Under the pieces are notes generated by a model, which was given only the letters and a program-made list of their open reading frames with translations, did no database searches and had not been told where the DNA came from. Both the position numbers and the translations under genes were made by a program. Below are positions 24,774 through 35,817 of a DNA stretch of 64,000 bases, piece by piece. This DNA comes from Epiperipatus broadwayi (lineage: Eukaryota > Onychophora > Udeonychophora > Euonychophora > Peripatidae), in assembly GCA_028023455.1 (NCBI GenBank), contig JAQFVV010000012.1, positions 7,354,499 through 7,418,498 on the forward strand, given 5' to 3'. Positions within the stretch are counted from its first letter, which is position 1; each line of letters starts with the position of its first letter.

Positions 24774-26047
24774 CAGGCAATCCCCTAGTTATGAACTTAA
24801 TTGGTTCCTGACATGTGTTTGGAAGTTGAAATTGTTTGAAAGTAGAGGTATGTAAAAAAAAAAACATCAAAAAGGGTTTTCAAAATACAGTATTTATTTT
24901 TTATTGATTAGTATCTGGAGTTTTGTTTACAAATTTATCCAAGAGTTAATTGAATTGTATTCTTTTTCTTCTCTTGATAAAGAATTCTGTAACATTCTGT
25001 GTCTTTTTCTATTGCCCTTTGTACACGAGATATACGCTCTCCATTGGGATCACATTCTTCCATGATGGTCAAAAATTTGTCAAGATGCATGAAGGCTTCA
25101 TTCATATTCTTGATTGTCAAACTCTTAACAATAAGTTCATTATCAGGTTCTTCTTCATTTTGTATTTCATTCATCTCTTGTAGTTTAATCAAGTCTTCAT
25201 TTGACAGAGGTTCTGAGTGAGATTGCATTAACTCATCAATATCTTCATCAGTGACATTGCTTGCTACAAATTCAACAGCAGAGTCTTCTTTTAATTCTTT
25301 CTTCCAATCTTCATGCAAACTAAGAGCCTTAGCTTGAATAATTGATAAACTCACTGGGATGCCTTTTTGATGTTGATCTTCAATCCATAAAGCCAAAGAT
25401 TTCTCCATTTCATCCATTACTCTGCCATGTCTTTTTGAAACAATCTTTGAAGAAATATTTCCACAATTTTTAACATATTCCTTAATTTTGTTCTTGTTTT
25501 TCACAATTGTATATATTGTTGATCAGTTTAAATTACATGAACTTGCGATTGAAGCAAAAGATTCACCATTTTCAGAATGTCTAATTATATCCATTTTTGT
25601 CTCCACTGTTTGGGATTTATGAGACCTTGATTTCTTTTTGGTTGTATCAACACTGCTGTTTTGTTTCTCACTCATGTTTTTAATTAATAAGAATGAAAAA
25701 ATTCACAAACTACTTTTAAAAACAAGACAATCCTGTTCAAGACAGTCTGTGATGATGCTAAAAATAAAAGTAATTAATGTCAGAGAGATGGGAAGATTTA
25801 CTGTATTTTATATAAGTTCTTATTCTCTAAAATATACTTTCAATTATTTTCTAAATTCCCAAGTTTAGTAAATATGTAGCGTTAATTACTAAAAGGAATT
25901 TTTTAATTATAGTATTAAAGTATTAAAATACTGTCCAATTTTGAATACCCATTTCTTTCTACAATATAGCGTTAAATTATACATGAAAGTATGTGCATAG
26001 ATAAAGATCTAAAGTCCAAAAGTGATTATGTAATAGTGAGGGGACTG
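24774..26047 (-). mobile_element. Tigger (pogo-type) DNA transposon, internally deleted
   Basis: Ends are CAGGCAATCCCCTAGTTATG at 24774 and, reverse complemented, CAGTCCCCTCACTATTACAT from 26047. They agree at CAG...CCCCT..(C)TA.TTA as Tigger TIRs do. A TA precedes the left end; the right flank is less clear. The element encloses the deleted transposase at 24935-25675. At about 1.27 kb it is far shorter than autonomous Tiggers (about 2.5 kb). Confidence 0.82.
24935..25675 (-). pseudogene. Tigger/TIGD1-like transposase lacking its DDE domain
   Basis: Reading starts at ATG 25675 (MSEKQNSSVDTTKK...) with the first helix-turn-helix, including HSENGESFASIASSCNLN. An in-frame TGA then stands where family members have Arg, before STIYTIVKNK. 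The open frame 25504-24935 (189 codons) continues through the second CENP-B-type HTH (MEKSLALWIEDQHQKGIPVS). After LSLHEDWKKE it jumps straight to the C-terminal tail, with DEDIDELMQSHSEPLSNEDL and ECDPNGERISRVQRAIEK. The roughly 300-residue catalytic DDE region of TIGD/Tigger proteins is missing, yet the junction keeps the frame. The product, if made, could bind TIRs but not cut. Called a pseudogene because of the stop and deletion. Confidence 0.88.
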
Positions 26048-27229
26048 TCTATATGATGTTGGAGTTTGACCATTGTGTGTGAATAAATTCAATAAAAATA
26101 ATGTTTATTAGTTATATTGGCATATTAGATACTTTTTTTTTTAATTATACATGAAATTGTTTAATTTTTTTAATTCTTATTTAGTCACTTAATAAATTTA
26201 TTATTTTGTGTAAATTATTGTTTGATAATTAAAAATAGAAATATAGGTATTATTCTTACATTATATAAAATATCGCCATAGATTTGTAAAATAGTTATCT
26301 TCCAGAAACATGAACAGAATGGCTAGAGATTTACCGTTTTATTGAAACAATTTCTTATAACATACACTTCCTAGATTTTACTTCAAATTTCTTATTCATA
26401 CTGTGCAATTCTAAATTTAAAGATCGTCATTTACCATAATTATGAAAAAATGTTTTATTATATAAAAAGTGTTTGGTTTTTTTATAAAGTAGCAATAAAA
26501 AAATGTTTAAAGAAGATAACATTGAAAGTGTAATTTTAACTGAATAGAATTATTTAGATTTAACAACTTTTTTTTTTTAATGTTTTAATTTGGCATTTAA
26601 TTGTTAGCAATTACTCTTGTCAGTAACTTTTTATAATCATAGAATAATAACGAACTGAAGACAACAAAAATCTTATATATCTATTTCTAATTATAAATTT
26701 ACAGAGTTTAAGTTTGTTAACTTTTTTATCTATTCTTATTGATTTACTTTAAAAATTATTGTAATAAGAAAGTATATATATAATTTTTTTTTTATTGCTT
26801 ATTATTATTGTGACATATAAATATATTATCACGTTTCAAATTTAGGTTCTTTATAATTAATATAAGTATTATTCTTTTATTTCAGTTAAGCATTTGCATA
26901 ATTAAAAATTTGATAGCAATTGATAATTTTTTATGACAGCATTAACATATTGGAAGGTGGTAGAACTTTAAATCAATAAAAATGATTTAAGTTAAGTCAT
27001 ATTATTTATGTAAATAATTCAAAGCAAATTCCAGATGTTAAATCACATGTTGTATGCAGGAGCATGACTTGTTAGATTTTAATATCTGAAACTTGGCGAT
27101 TTTAATATAGGAAACTTGGCTTAAATTGTAAATGAAAAGATGCATATTTAATATCTATATGCTGGACTGTATTTGATTGTGACATCATTTCATCTGGAAA
27201 TAAGTCAAAACTTATTGATAGAATATAAG
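26048..27229. other. Intronic AT-rich sequence
   Basis: No exon, RNA gene or element ends identified. Confidence 0.45.
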
Positions 27230-29390
27230 GTAATCAATGTAAGAATAATGATAGTTAGATTCAAAGCAAATTGTTTTACTATTACAAAAATCAAATTATA
27301 TATACTTTCATTATATCTAATAAGATAGAACATATGATACTGTACCTTAGAAATAAAAATGATTTATTTCTCAGGAGTTTACAAGAAATTCAAACATTAG
27401 AATTAACAGAGCTGGAGATGCCATTCATGAATCTTGAGCTCCATAATTTGTCACTATCACTGTACCAAAACATGCAGGGGATGCTGTACCTTATAAAGAC
27501 ATTATTATCATTAGAGAAGATTGGTATGCTAAGATAAGAAATGTTAATGACACAAATCATGACCCAATACAGCTTTGTAGAAAGAAATGAATATGGTGAA
27601 AACTTATAGAGCTTGTTGAAGACCTGTTGTAAATGGACATGGAAATTGATGATAAAAAGATAAATATCATTATATTAATAAATACAAGTAATTGTACTTT
27701 TCATGGAACACATAGATTCAGATCCATTCTTAGGAATAGCAAATATCAAGCTGAAACTTAAGAAATTAAGTAATCCTCAGTAAAATGAAAATAACTAATA
27801 GAGTCAGTGCCTAAGAAGGAAATCAAAAATATGGATAAAGAAAAAATAAATAAATTTGGTAATTGGTAATCACAATAAGTTATTGAATTTATATCAAAGG
27901 AAGTAAAAATTAAAAAAGATTGGATTGCACAATGTAGGAATATTGCAATTGGTACAGAAAAAGTGAATGAGATAAAGAAGGCAATCAGTTAGAATAGACA
28001 AAAGTATGTGAAAATTCTATGTAGAATCATGGAAAAATTTATTTTGGAAAAATATAAATTCACAGACATATATAAGATAATAAAAAATCTTAATAAAAAT
28101 AACAGCTAAAACAGAGAATAGCAAAAGGTGAACAAGGAAAAATACCCACAAGAATGAGTGAAGTTTTAGAGTAATAATGATCAGAGTACTAGTTATATAA
28201 AACTAGAATTAATAAAAAAGTTTACTGGAAATGTATTACCATTGGATAACAATGAATATGATACTTTAATGAAATTAAAACAATAATGAATATATTGAAA
28301 AAGAAAAAGAGCCCATGATGGATTAGCTGAAGAGATGATTATATGCTGCAGATAGTTTACTTCAAGGAGTTTACAGATTTATGCACACACAATTTTTTTT
28401 ATTAATACTAATCTACAAAATGGGAAACAAGAGAGAATATAAAAAGGATAAATCTATAGATAAACAAACAGAATATAAATCACAAATGTAATCACTCCAT
28501 CTTATTATAATGAAAGTTAAAACAAAAGGAAAAAACTTGTATTTTGTTATTTTTAGGTCTTCAGTGGCATTGAATGAAAAGTGATGTAAATAATGTTTGA
28601 ATTATGTGGGGAAGATAATATAGGAATCTTATAAAGAATATCTACAATAATGAGAATATGGTAAGAAATTGGAAGTTGGTTTGAGATTGGGAATCCTACA
28701 TTGGAAAATGAATAAGACCAATGAAAACTGCTAAAGGACATCAATGAATGGAATGAGAATAAATAATTTAAAATAATTAGATGGTATTGTAATTGTTGCC
28801 AAAAAAAATAAATAAATAAAGCAACATTGAAATCAATATTAAGATGCCAAATAAGGAACCATAAAGATATAGATTATGCATAAACTTTGACATACCAAAA
28901 ACAATTTGCTTAGTGAAGGAAAAATGGGGAGAGAAAAAAAGGAAGTAATCAAAATAGAAGGTTTTGTATGTTTTGGACTTCCTTAGCTAGAACCTTTCCA
29001 TAAACCACAGATAGGATTTGGAAATTAAAAAGATCAGATTACAAACAAATTAGATATACTAGATATACTGGGTAATTGCATGTTTACTAATGCATCATAT
29101 GGCTATAAACCATAAAGGATGACAAAACATTCAGTGAGAAAAATTTTGCCCTTTAGAAAAATATTCTACAGAAAATTATTGAAAATTGTGTTGGATACAA
29201 AAAGTTAAGTATATTAAAAAGAAATATTATTGGGAAAGGTTATAGAGACATTACAATTGTTTTATTATATTTTTTGAATAAATAATGATATAGTAAAGTA
29301 GAAATGATTAATGACATAAGATACAAACAATACTAGAAGATCATGTAAAATATGGACAGATGACATTAAAGGATTGTGTTAGATAATTTG
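27230..29390 (+). pseudogene. Heavily decayed LINE (endonuclease end and RT), plus strand
   Basis: Scattered LINE motifs occur in family order across three frames. About 28265-28340 reads EIKTIMNILKKKKSP then HDGLAEEMI (family form K.GKSPG.DGI..EM). About 28760-28800 reads INNLK.LDGIVIVA (RT motif C, normally ..LRFADDIVI.A). About 29070-29130 reads GNCMFTNASYGYKP (the VLP.LTYG.E.W tail motif). Near 29340 lies RSCKIWTDDIKG. Every block is separated by stops or frameshifts. The 88-codon frame at 27271 lies in the 5' part and has no clear motif. An old relic, more diverged than the copies at 29572 and 35818 and possibly a different family. Confidence 0.6.
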
Positions 29391-29571
29391 TTTGTAGTCA
29401 ATCTTTTTTTGTATAGGATGTACAAAAATGAAAAAAATAGTAAAGAAATTGCTGAATGATATTTTTTCCTCTTCTCTAATAAAGTACCTCCATTCAACTT
29501 AGCTCTGAATAATTATCCTTTTTGAAGTTCACTTACTGAGTACAAAAAATTTTATGTATAGTGATTAATGC

Positions 29572-30872
29572 TAAGCATAATGGCAACGCATATTCATTTG
29601 TCCTTTCTATAACTTCCCTCAATACCTGAATATGATCTACTGTACTAAAACCACTTTTAAATCCAGCTTGTTCTCTTGGTTGGTGGAAGTCCAGTATTCT
29701 CTGTAGATGAGTTGTAATTATCTTAGTAAAAATTTTGTATAAAACTGATAAAAGATTGATAGGTCTGTAATTTCTAATATCTTCGTTATCACCTTTTTTA
29801 AATATTAATATTAATACTGCCTTCTTCCAATCATCTGGTACATCTTTATCATTTAGACATTTGGAATATAACTTAGCTAAAAAAATTTATATTTCTTCAC
29901 CTGCTTCTTTTAATATATCAATTATAATTCCATCATTACCTGGAGCCTTCCCTTTCTTCATAAATTTAATTGCATGTCTTACTTCCTCATTTAAAATTCT
30001 GGGCAATTCAGAAGATATAATAGGTATAGGAGGTACTTGTCCTTTATTACTATATAATTTTTAGTAGAAGTCTTCTCCACATTTCATGATGTCATCTCAC
30101 TTTTTAGTAATAATGCCATCTTTCTTTCTTATTGCAGATATAAATTTTCTACCAAAACCAAAATGTTGTTTTACACTCTATAGACTTTTATTCTCTTCTA
30201 CAGCTTTCCTTGCTAGTTCACAATTATATTTTCTTATATCATTTTCAACTCTTTTCTGCACCATTTTACAAAATTCGAGATATTCAATCCTTTTTAATCC
30301 TTCTTTTCTTCATAAATTCTCTAGTCTCAGTAGAAATTTTATTGGTCAATTGCTGCTTTTTTCTACCAGCTATCATCTTTGTTGCAGTTTTTAAAAGTGT
30401 ATCAGTTATTTTCCTATTAATTTCATTCAAATCTGAATCATGTTCAAAATCTACTAATACTTGAAACCGATTTGTAAGTTCTAATTTAAATTCATTAGAA
30501 TGTTTCTGAAGATTAGCAATATCAACTGTAAATATTGTTTTTCTTAATAATTTTTGTCTCTCTAGTTTTGCATTAACATGTATCTTACATCTTACTAATC
30601 TATGATCACTTCCTGTGTTAAATTTATTAAGAACATTACAATCTTGAAATATGTATTTTCTGTTAGTCAAAATATAATCCAATTCTGCTGTACCTTCATT
30701 TGGATGCTTCCATATTTCCTTTTAACATTTTTCTCAAAAAAAAAGAATTCATAATATAAAGTTTTTCTTTTTCTGCAAACTCCACAAGTCTATGTCCTCT
30801 CTCATTTCTATTACCATAACCAAAATTACCTACAGCATTTTCGTCTTTCATTTGTTTACCAATTCTAGCATT
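29572..30872 (-). pseudogene. LINE fragment (RTE/CFDP2-like), minus strand, truncated at both ends
   Basis: On the minus strand this runs from NARIGKQMKDENAVGNFGYG (endonuclease) through YILTNRKYIFQDCNVLNKF and GSDHRLVRCKIHVNAKL. The connector follows with TDTLLKTATKMIAGRKKQQL and ETREFMKKRR, then the RT start with REQAGFKSGFSTVD. A 132-codon frame is intact at 30682-30284; elsewhere there are stops and frameshifts. It is closely related to the copy at 35818-38650. It ends abruptly inside the RT domain at about 29572, so the 3' half was lost by deletion or rearrangement rather than by ordinary 5' truncation. Confidence 0.88.
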
Positions 30873-31367
30873 ATTAAGTAGAAAATCTGAAATTTTCAGA
30901 CACTTATATGTCTTCGAATCCAGCTATCTAACTTAAATAGCTCATTATATTAGAATTGTAAAATGAATATATTATGTTGGGAAAATACTTGTTTTTTTGT
31001 TTTTTTTTTTTTTTTTACATGGCAGTTAATAAAATGATTTAAAAAAAAAATTTACATATATAAAACTTTTAGTGTAATAATTGATGTCAAGTTAAGGAAT
31101 TCAAGATAGAAAAAAATAAGTTGATAAAAGCAAGTTAATTTTTTAAGTTGTATATTGGGCAGAGAAAGTGGATTGAATGAGTTTTGAGAGAGAATAATAC
31201 TATAAAGTATATTAGAAGCAACTATGTTAGGTAGAGATGCACGTATTTGAAGAGTAGATTTAGAGAAAATCTTAGAGAAAGTAATCTAATTATCGTTAGT
31301 GATTATATAATAATATGTAACCATAAATACAATTGTGTTTTCCTGAAAGTTTGTGATGATGGTATTT
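30873..31367. other. Intronic AT-rich sequence
   Basis: Contains a long T tract at 30994-31016. Nothing else recognised. Confidence 0.45.
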
Positions 31368-31735
31368 TAGTTGTATTTATATGTTGGACTATTTTCATCA
31401 TCTAATAGAAAAATGTAACTATTTAAATTTTCTAATTACATTCAACTGTTAATAATAGCATACAAGGTAGTATATGCACAACATTTCGAATGGTATTATT
31501 ATATCTTTTTCAAGTGTTGCTGGCCTGGCCAGTGACAGTTTAAAGTAACACTATAATTTTTTTTTTTTTGTTAAGGTAATACTCTAACCAATTGATCCAG
31601 GATGCATATACTAACCTGTGTGTTATTACTAACAGTTGAATGTAATTGGAAAATTTAAATAAAATAAAATTTTTCTAAAGACATTCAATACCTAATATTA
31701 AATGATGGAAATAGTCCAACATATAAATAAAATAT
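31368..31735. repeat. Foldback element next to SHQ1 exon
   Basis: Left arm 31368-31458 and right arm 31623-31735 are reverse complements. Shared segments are GTATTTATATGTTGGACTAT and AATTACATTCAACTGTTA, and the right arm has about 25 extra bases. The middle holds a tRNA-like A-box stretch on the minus strand (GATCAATTGGTTAGAGTATT, 31580-31605) and a short palindrome, CTGGCCTGGCCAG. The right arm ends about 45 bp upstream of the exon at 31780. Confidence 0.82.
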
Positions 31736-31779
31736 AAATACAGTTATATATTTCTAAAAAAAAAAATTTTTTATAATAG

Positions 31780-31892
31780 GAAGAGCTGAATTTTGCAGTT
31801 GATATTAAAAATCCTGATTCAGTTAATCCTGAAGAAAGAAGGCATCAAAAACGACAACATGAAGAAGAAAAATTTGATTGTGATTACTATCT
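31780..31892 (+). CDS. SHQ1: SHQ1 homologue, next exon (start of SHQ1-specific domain)
   Basis: Acceptor TTATAATAG/GAAG and donor CT/GTAAGT bound 37 codons plus two bases (phase 2). The sequence EELNFAVDIKNPDSVNPEER..., rich in Glu, Lys and His, ends KFDCDYY(L). It parallels human SHQ1 DELSDVIDIKDPD..., then ERRQKR, then KFDPDHYL. In that family this is the first helical part of the SHQ1-specific domain, which mimics RNA to bind dyskerin. Frame and order continue exactly from 16540-16721. The next exon should begin with a base completing Leu and then sequence like ADFFED; I did not find it before the window end. The splice sites and frame are intact, so the gene is probably functional. Confidence 0.92.
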
Positions 31893-34719
31893 GTAAGTAT
31901 TTAACATCATTATTTGAAAATTAGTTTACAATTAGGGTTTAAAATGAACCACAATGATAGGAATCATATCAATATCATATTTTGTTTCATCAGAAAAGTA
32001 AAAATTCTCTTCTAGGTAAAGCAAAAAAATTAAAAATACTGTTATGATTCCTTGTGCAAAAAGATATATGTATCATTTCATTGAAATAGATTTTTAAAAT
32101 GAACCATAACATTCATTTTATTTTTTTGAGAATATTTTTCATTATTTTAAGCATTTCAGTAATTTACAGAAATAAAATTTAAACATTTTTTAAAATAATT
32201 ATTTTATTATTCAATGATATAGAAAACTTTTATGCAATCATGTGTTTTCTAATTAATTTCATATGAATGCTAGATTTTATCCTTTCTAAATTGTCTTAAA
32301 ATTTTGAAGAAGTGGAAAAAATTTGTAGGGAGAAATCGATTTTTAATTTTTATGAAGGTATTTTTAAAAATTGTTGATATTAAAATTATTTAAGACTACT
32401 TATGAATTTTAACTAAATTTGATTTTTTTATGTTAATGAAACTTTTATTTGTGTTTATCACATCAAAAAAATGGTTTGTGTATAAGTTTTAAGAAATTAC
32501 TTTAGAAATATGGATATAGGAGAATATAAGGATATTAATATACATACATATAAACTAATCATTAAAAAACAGTCAACATTTAGACAATCCTAATATCAAT
32601 AACAATCAACAATCTCAAACTGTTGTCAAGGCAACTTCCTTTTAACAATAAAAGTGGAATCCCACCTTTATTTATGGTTCAATATATTTATATGTACACT
32701 AAAGATTGCAACTTAACTATAGAGATTGAAATTATTGATAGAAAGAAGTTTAAATAAATTTTCTTAAACAGGTAAATATAATCTGTTCTTAATGCAAAAT
32801 AATAAATAGTCAATTATAACATTACAAACTGCAATTATAATTTTCAAATTGCACCCTAAGTATTACTTAAATAATAAAGGTAATAATGCTTAAGACTAAA
32901 TGGGTTTGTAAGTAATCATCAAAAACTAGTCAATACATACATATGTGACTATGTAAATTTATTTAGCTGTAGTGAGTGGCAAGTAATGTCATCTCAGTCT
33001 ACTAAAAGGTAACCATTATTTATCAATATATTAGCAATTTACTTCATTCTGGAAATTTTTTTTTTAATAATAGAAATTGTTCACTTTTTCTAAAAAATGA
33101 TTTTCAAAAATTATAATTTGAATACAAATGTCATCAAATTTTTTTTATTTATCTTTGAAATCATTAAAATCATTTTAGTTTGAATGCAAGTAATATTTAA
33201 AATTTATGATTTACCAACTTTAAAACAGAAACAAAAAAAATTGAATTCAAGCAACATCTTTATATTAATCAGAATTATTTTCTTCACAACACACAATAAA
33301 AGAAATACCTGAATATGAATTAAAGGTTAATTTCCATTTTTATTTCAAGAAATGAAAATACTTTATTTATTTATATGTAAGGGTGTTTAATAGGCAGTAG
33401 TAGAATATCTGCTTGCCATGGCTACAACCTAGGATTACATCTAGGCTTTAAAATTTGAAATTTTTACAGGTTCCAGTAAGGTTTAGGATATTTCTTGATA
33501 TCCATCACATAGCCAAAACAGCTATCTATCAATATGTCAGATTTGTACAAGTTCCAATCAGGATTAGGAAATATCTTTTAGATGGCTGCCCATATTAGTC
33601 AGTAAAAAGATATCGTTCAAACTATTCTTAAGTAGAGTAAGACAAAATCAGAAACTGCTCAAAACCTCACCACTTCACCAATTGAAAGTCAGTTGAATAA
33701 TGCCATCTCCATCACTATTTCTCTGTGAAGTACTTTGAAGAGGTAGTTTTTCTTTATAATATCTATTCATGGAAACATGCATAAACAGCCATTACTAACA
33801 TTTTGGTAAAATGACATTTATCTTTGACTGGATAAAAAAATCATTGTATGGGTGTTGTAAAGAAAGTTGTAAAAAAAATAATTAAGAATTGTAATATACT
33901 TATATATTTACTTAGTGAGATAAAAGTTGTCTCATAAAAAAAATTGTCCTAAATCAAGTAAAATTCATTTGAATTTAAAATAGAAATCTATTGGATGAGG
34001 AGACAAAATTTCATTATTGTAATGCAGTACTTTGATGACCACTATGGCATGCAAGCATTTGGACATGTTTTCTGATATGCAATAATCTAATGAGGTCGAT
34101 CCTGTGATCTGTGTGAATAATCATTATTTACCTGATTTTTGTATTTCTTGTTGTTTATTTGATTTCATAATTCTATAATGTGAGTGAATCAAGAAAAAAC
34201 TTGCAGGAAATACTCATCACATAATATTCTTTAATATTTACCCAGAGATTAACTGCATAAGGAAGCTTACACCATTTTCAGCATTTCAAAAGAAATGTTT
34301 TCAGTGCATAGGATATCTTTATGAAACAGACAACAAGATTACTATTCAGAAAAGATAAAAACTGGAATTGCAAAAAATCCTCATATATATTATGGCAGCA
34401 AGGTGTAAAAGAAGTACATCAAATATCGTAGCTAATGGTGTCATGCATGAGGATGCTATTAGATTATAATGAATAAGAACTAATGTCTAATTAATTGTAT
34501 ATTCCTATATTTACCAGGCTCAAACTCAAAGATTTTCTTTATCAAATGAAAATTGCTTATACTACCATGCATGTGGTTTATTACATAATATTTTTGAACT
34601 TAAAAAGTGACATCTTAATTTCATAGTAATTTCTGCCAGCCTTTTTTTAATTATTCAATTCTGGATAGAGATAACTTATTGTTATTGCCTATGAAATATA
34701 CTGTGCAGTTGTTGCTCCG
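31893..34719. other. SHQ1: Probable SHQ1 intron, noncoding
   Basis: AT-rich. Around 33395-33480 there is a possible old SINE (AGTAGAATATCTGCTTGCCA, then CCTAGGATTACATCTAGG), not secure. 34030-34480 is less AT-rich and may belong to the hAT element whose end lies at 34838; no transposase motif could be read. Confidence 0.4.
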
Positions 34720-34838
34720 CAGCAGCTACTGAGAATTATTTAAAAAAAAAGAAAGTGCTTCAGTGTTGGACAAAAGCCCTACCGCCCTCCATGAAGGCTG
34801 GAACTAGTGGGCGGTAGGGACCAGGTTGACTACCACTG
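34720..34838. mobile_element. hAT element terminus with subterminal hairpin
   Basis: Read inward from 34838 on the minus strand, the end is CAGTGGTAGTCAACCTGGTC, a typical hAT terminal inverted repeat. Just inside is an 11-bp perfect stem, CCCTACCGCCC (34777-34787) with GGGCGGTAGGG (34809-34819), enclosing a 21-nt loop. The opposite end was not located, so the extent to the left is unknown. Confidence 0.72.
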
Positions 34839-35351
34839 CTATAATCTAAAGAAAAAAGGAATATATATTTTTTTTACGTAGAGTCATTGTTTAAAATAAT
34901 ATTAAAAAACAAAAAAATGATTAAAAATTTTATCTCTGAAAAAATTATGTGAAAAGTTGTTTATCAATTGGTATATAAATAGAATTATTTTTTTAAAAAA
35001 AAAGAATCTGTTATATAAAAAGAGAATCAATTGATTAAGGTTTAATACAGTATTTTCTGAGATAATCATAATGAATCATTGGAAGATTGATATCAAGGTT
35101 GTTGTTTTTTGGGAAAAATAGGTGTGTGATCAGAAGAATTAAATAGAATGAATTTAGCTGTGAGAAACTCAGCATCAAAGCTTGATGCTAAACTGTTCTC
35201 ACTCTTAATTAAAAAAGAAAGGGTGTTTGCAAAATAATATATTATGAAGCTTTCTATCAATGTAACCAGTTACCTTGAGTGAAGCATTCAAGTAGCCTTA
35301 TGCATTAATCCATCCAAATTTCTTGGTTGTGTTCAACTTGTATTAAAATAA
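34839..35351. other. AT-rich noncoding stretch with a 43-bp hairpin
   Basis: 35160-35202 folds as GTGAGAA/TTCTCAC outside and AGCATCAA/TTGATGCT inside. Otherwise nothing. Confidence 0.55.
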
Positions 35352-35651
35352 TTGTTAAACTGGAAATTTAGGGTTACAAAAAAAAAAACTAATATGAAAA
35401 TAATTGTTAAATTGATAACCTGGAACTACTATAAAAAAGCAAAAAATGGTAATTGCATGAAAACAACTATTGAGAAAGCTATATTGGAAAAAACTATACC
35501 GTATTTGCAAGACTTACAAGAAGAGACACTCAAAACTCAACTTAGCAACTACAAAAGAAAACTAAAAAGACAGAAAAAGAGAAAAAAATCCAAAGTAAGA
35601 CAAGTTGTCATAGTGGGCTCATCTATAAATATTAATTTAATAAGGAAATGA
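35352..35651 (+). CDS. Unrecognised Lys-rich open frame, 99 codons (doubtful gene)
   Basis: Starts at TTG, so the annotated start is arbitrary; the first ATG is at 35394. The C-terminal half is strongly basic and helical looking (LSNYKRKLKRQKKRKKSK), preceded by TIEKAILEKTIPYLQDLQEE. I see no splice acceptor that makes it an obvious exon and no family motif. It lies just upstream of the inverted LINE and could be part of a decayed element, a gag-like remnant, or chance in A-rich DNA. No function is proposed. Confidence 0.25.
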   Translation: MLNWKFRVTKKKTNMKIIVKLITWNYYKKAKNGNCMKTTIEKAILEKTIPYLQDLQEETLKTQLSNYKRKLKRQKKRKKSKVRQVVIVGSSININLIRK

Positions 35652-35817
35652 ATAATTAAAAATATTGAAATATTTTTTTGGTAATTTTGTTGAAAATATA
35701 TTTTTTTACTTGGTTAAAATTATATGGGGATATCCTATTTTCAAAAGAAAAAAGTAAGAAGGTTCTTTTAAAGTTAGTTTTTATTCTTTATTATGCAATA
35801 ATTTTTTATAGGTTTTA

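Larger units (their letters stand above)
16722..31779 (+). other. SHQ1: SHQ1 intron (about 15 kb), transposon-rich
   Basis: Bounded by the GT at 16722 and the AG at 31778-31779, joining phase 0 to phase 0. The two flanking exons join into the contiguous SHQ1 sequence ...VFKTLR-EELNFAVDIK..., matching human order ...VLQRLQ-DELSDVIDIK. It hosts MITE copy B, Tigger, two LINE relics and a foldback. Confidence 0.85.
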
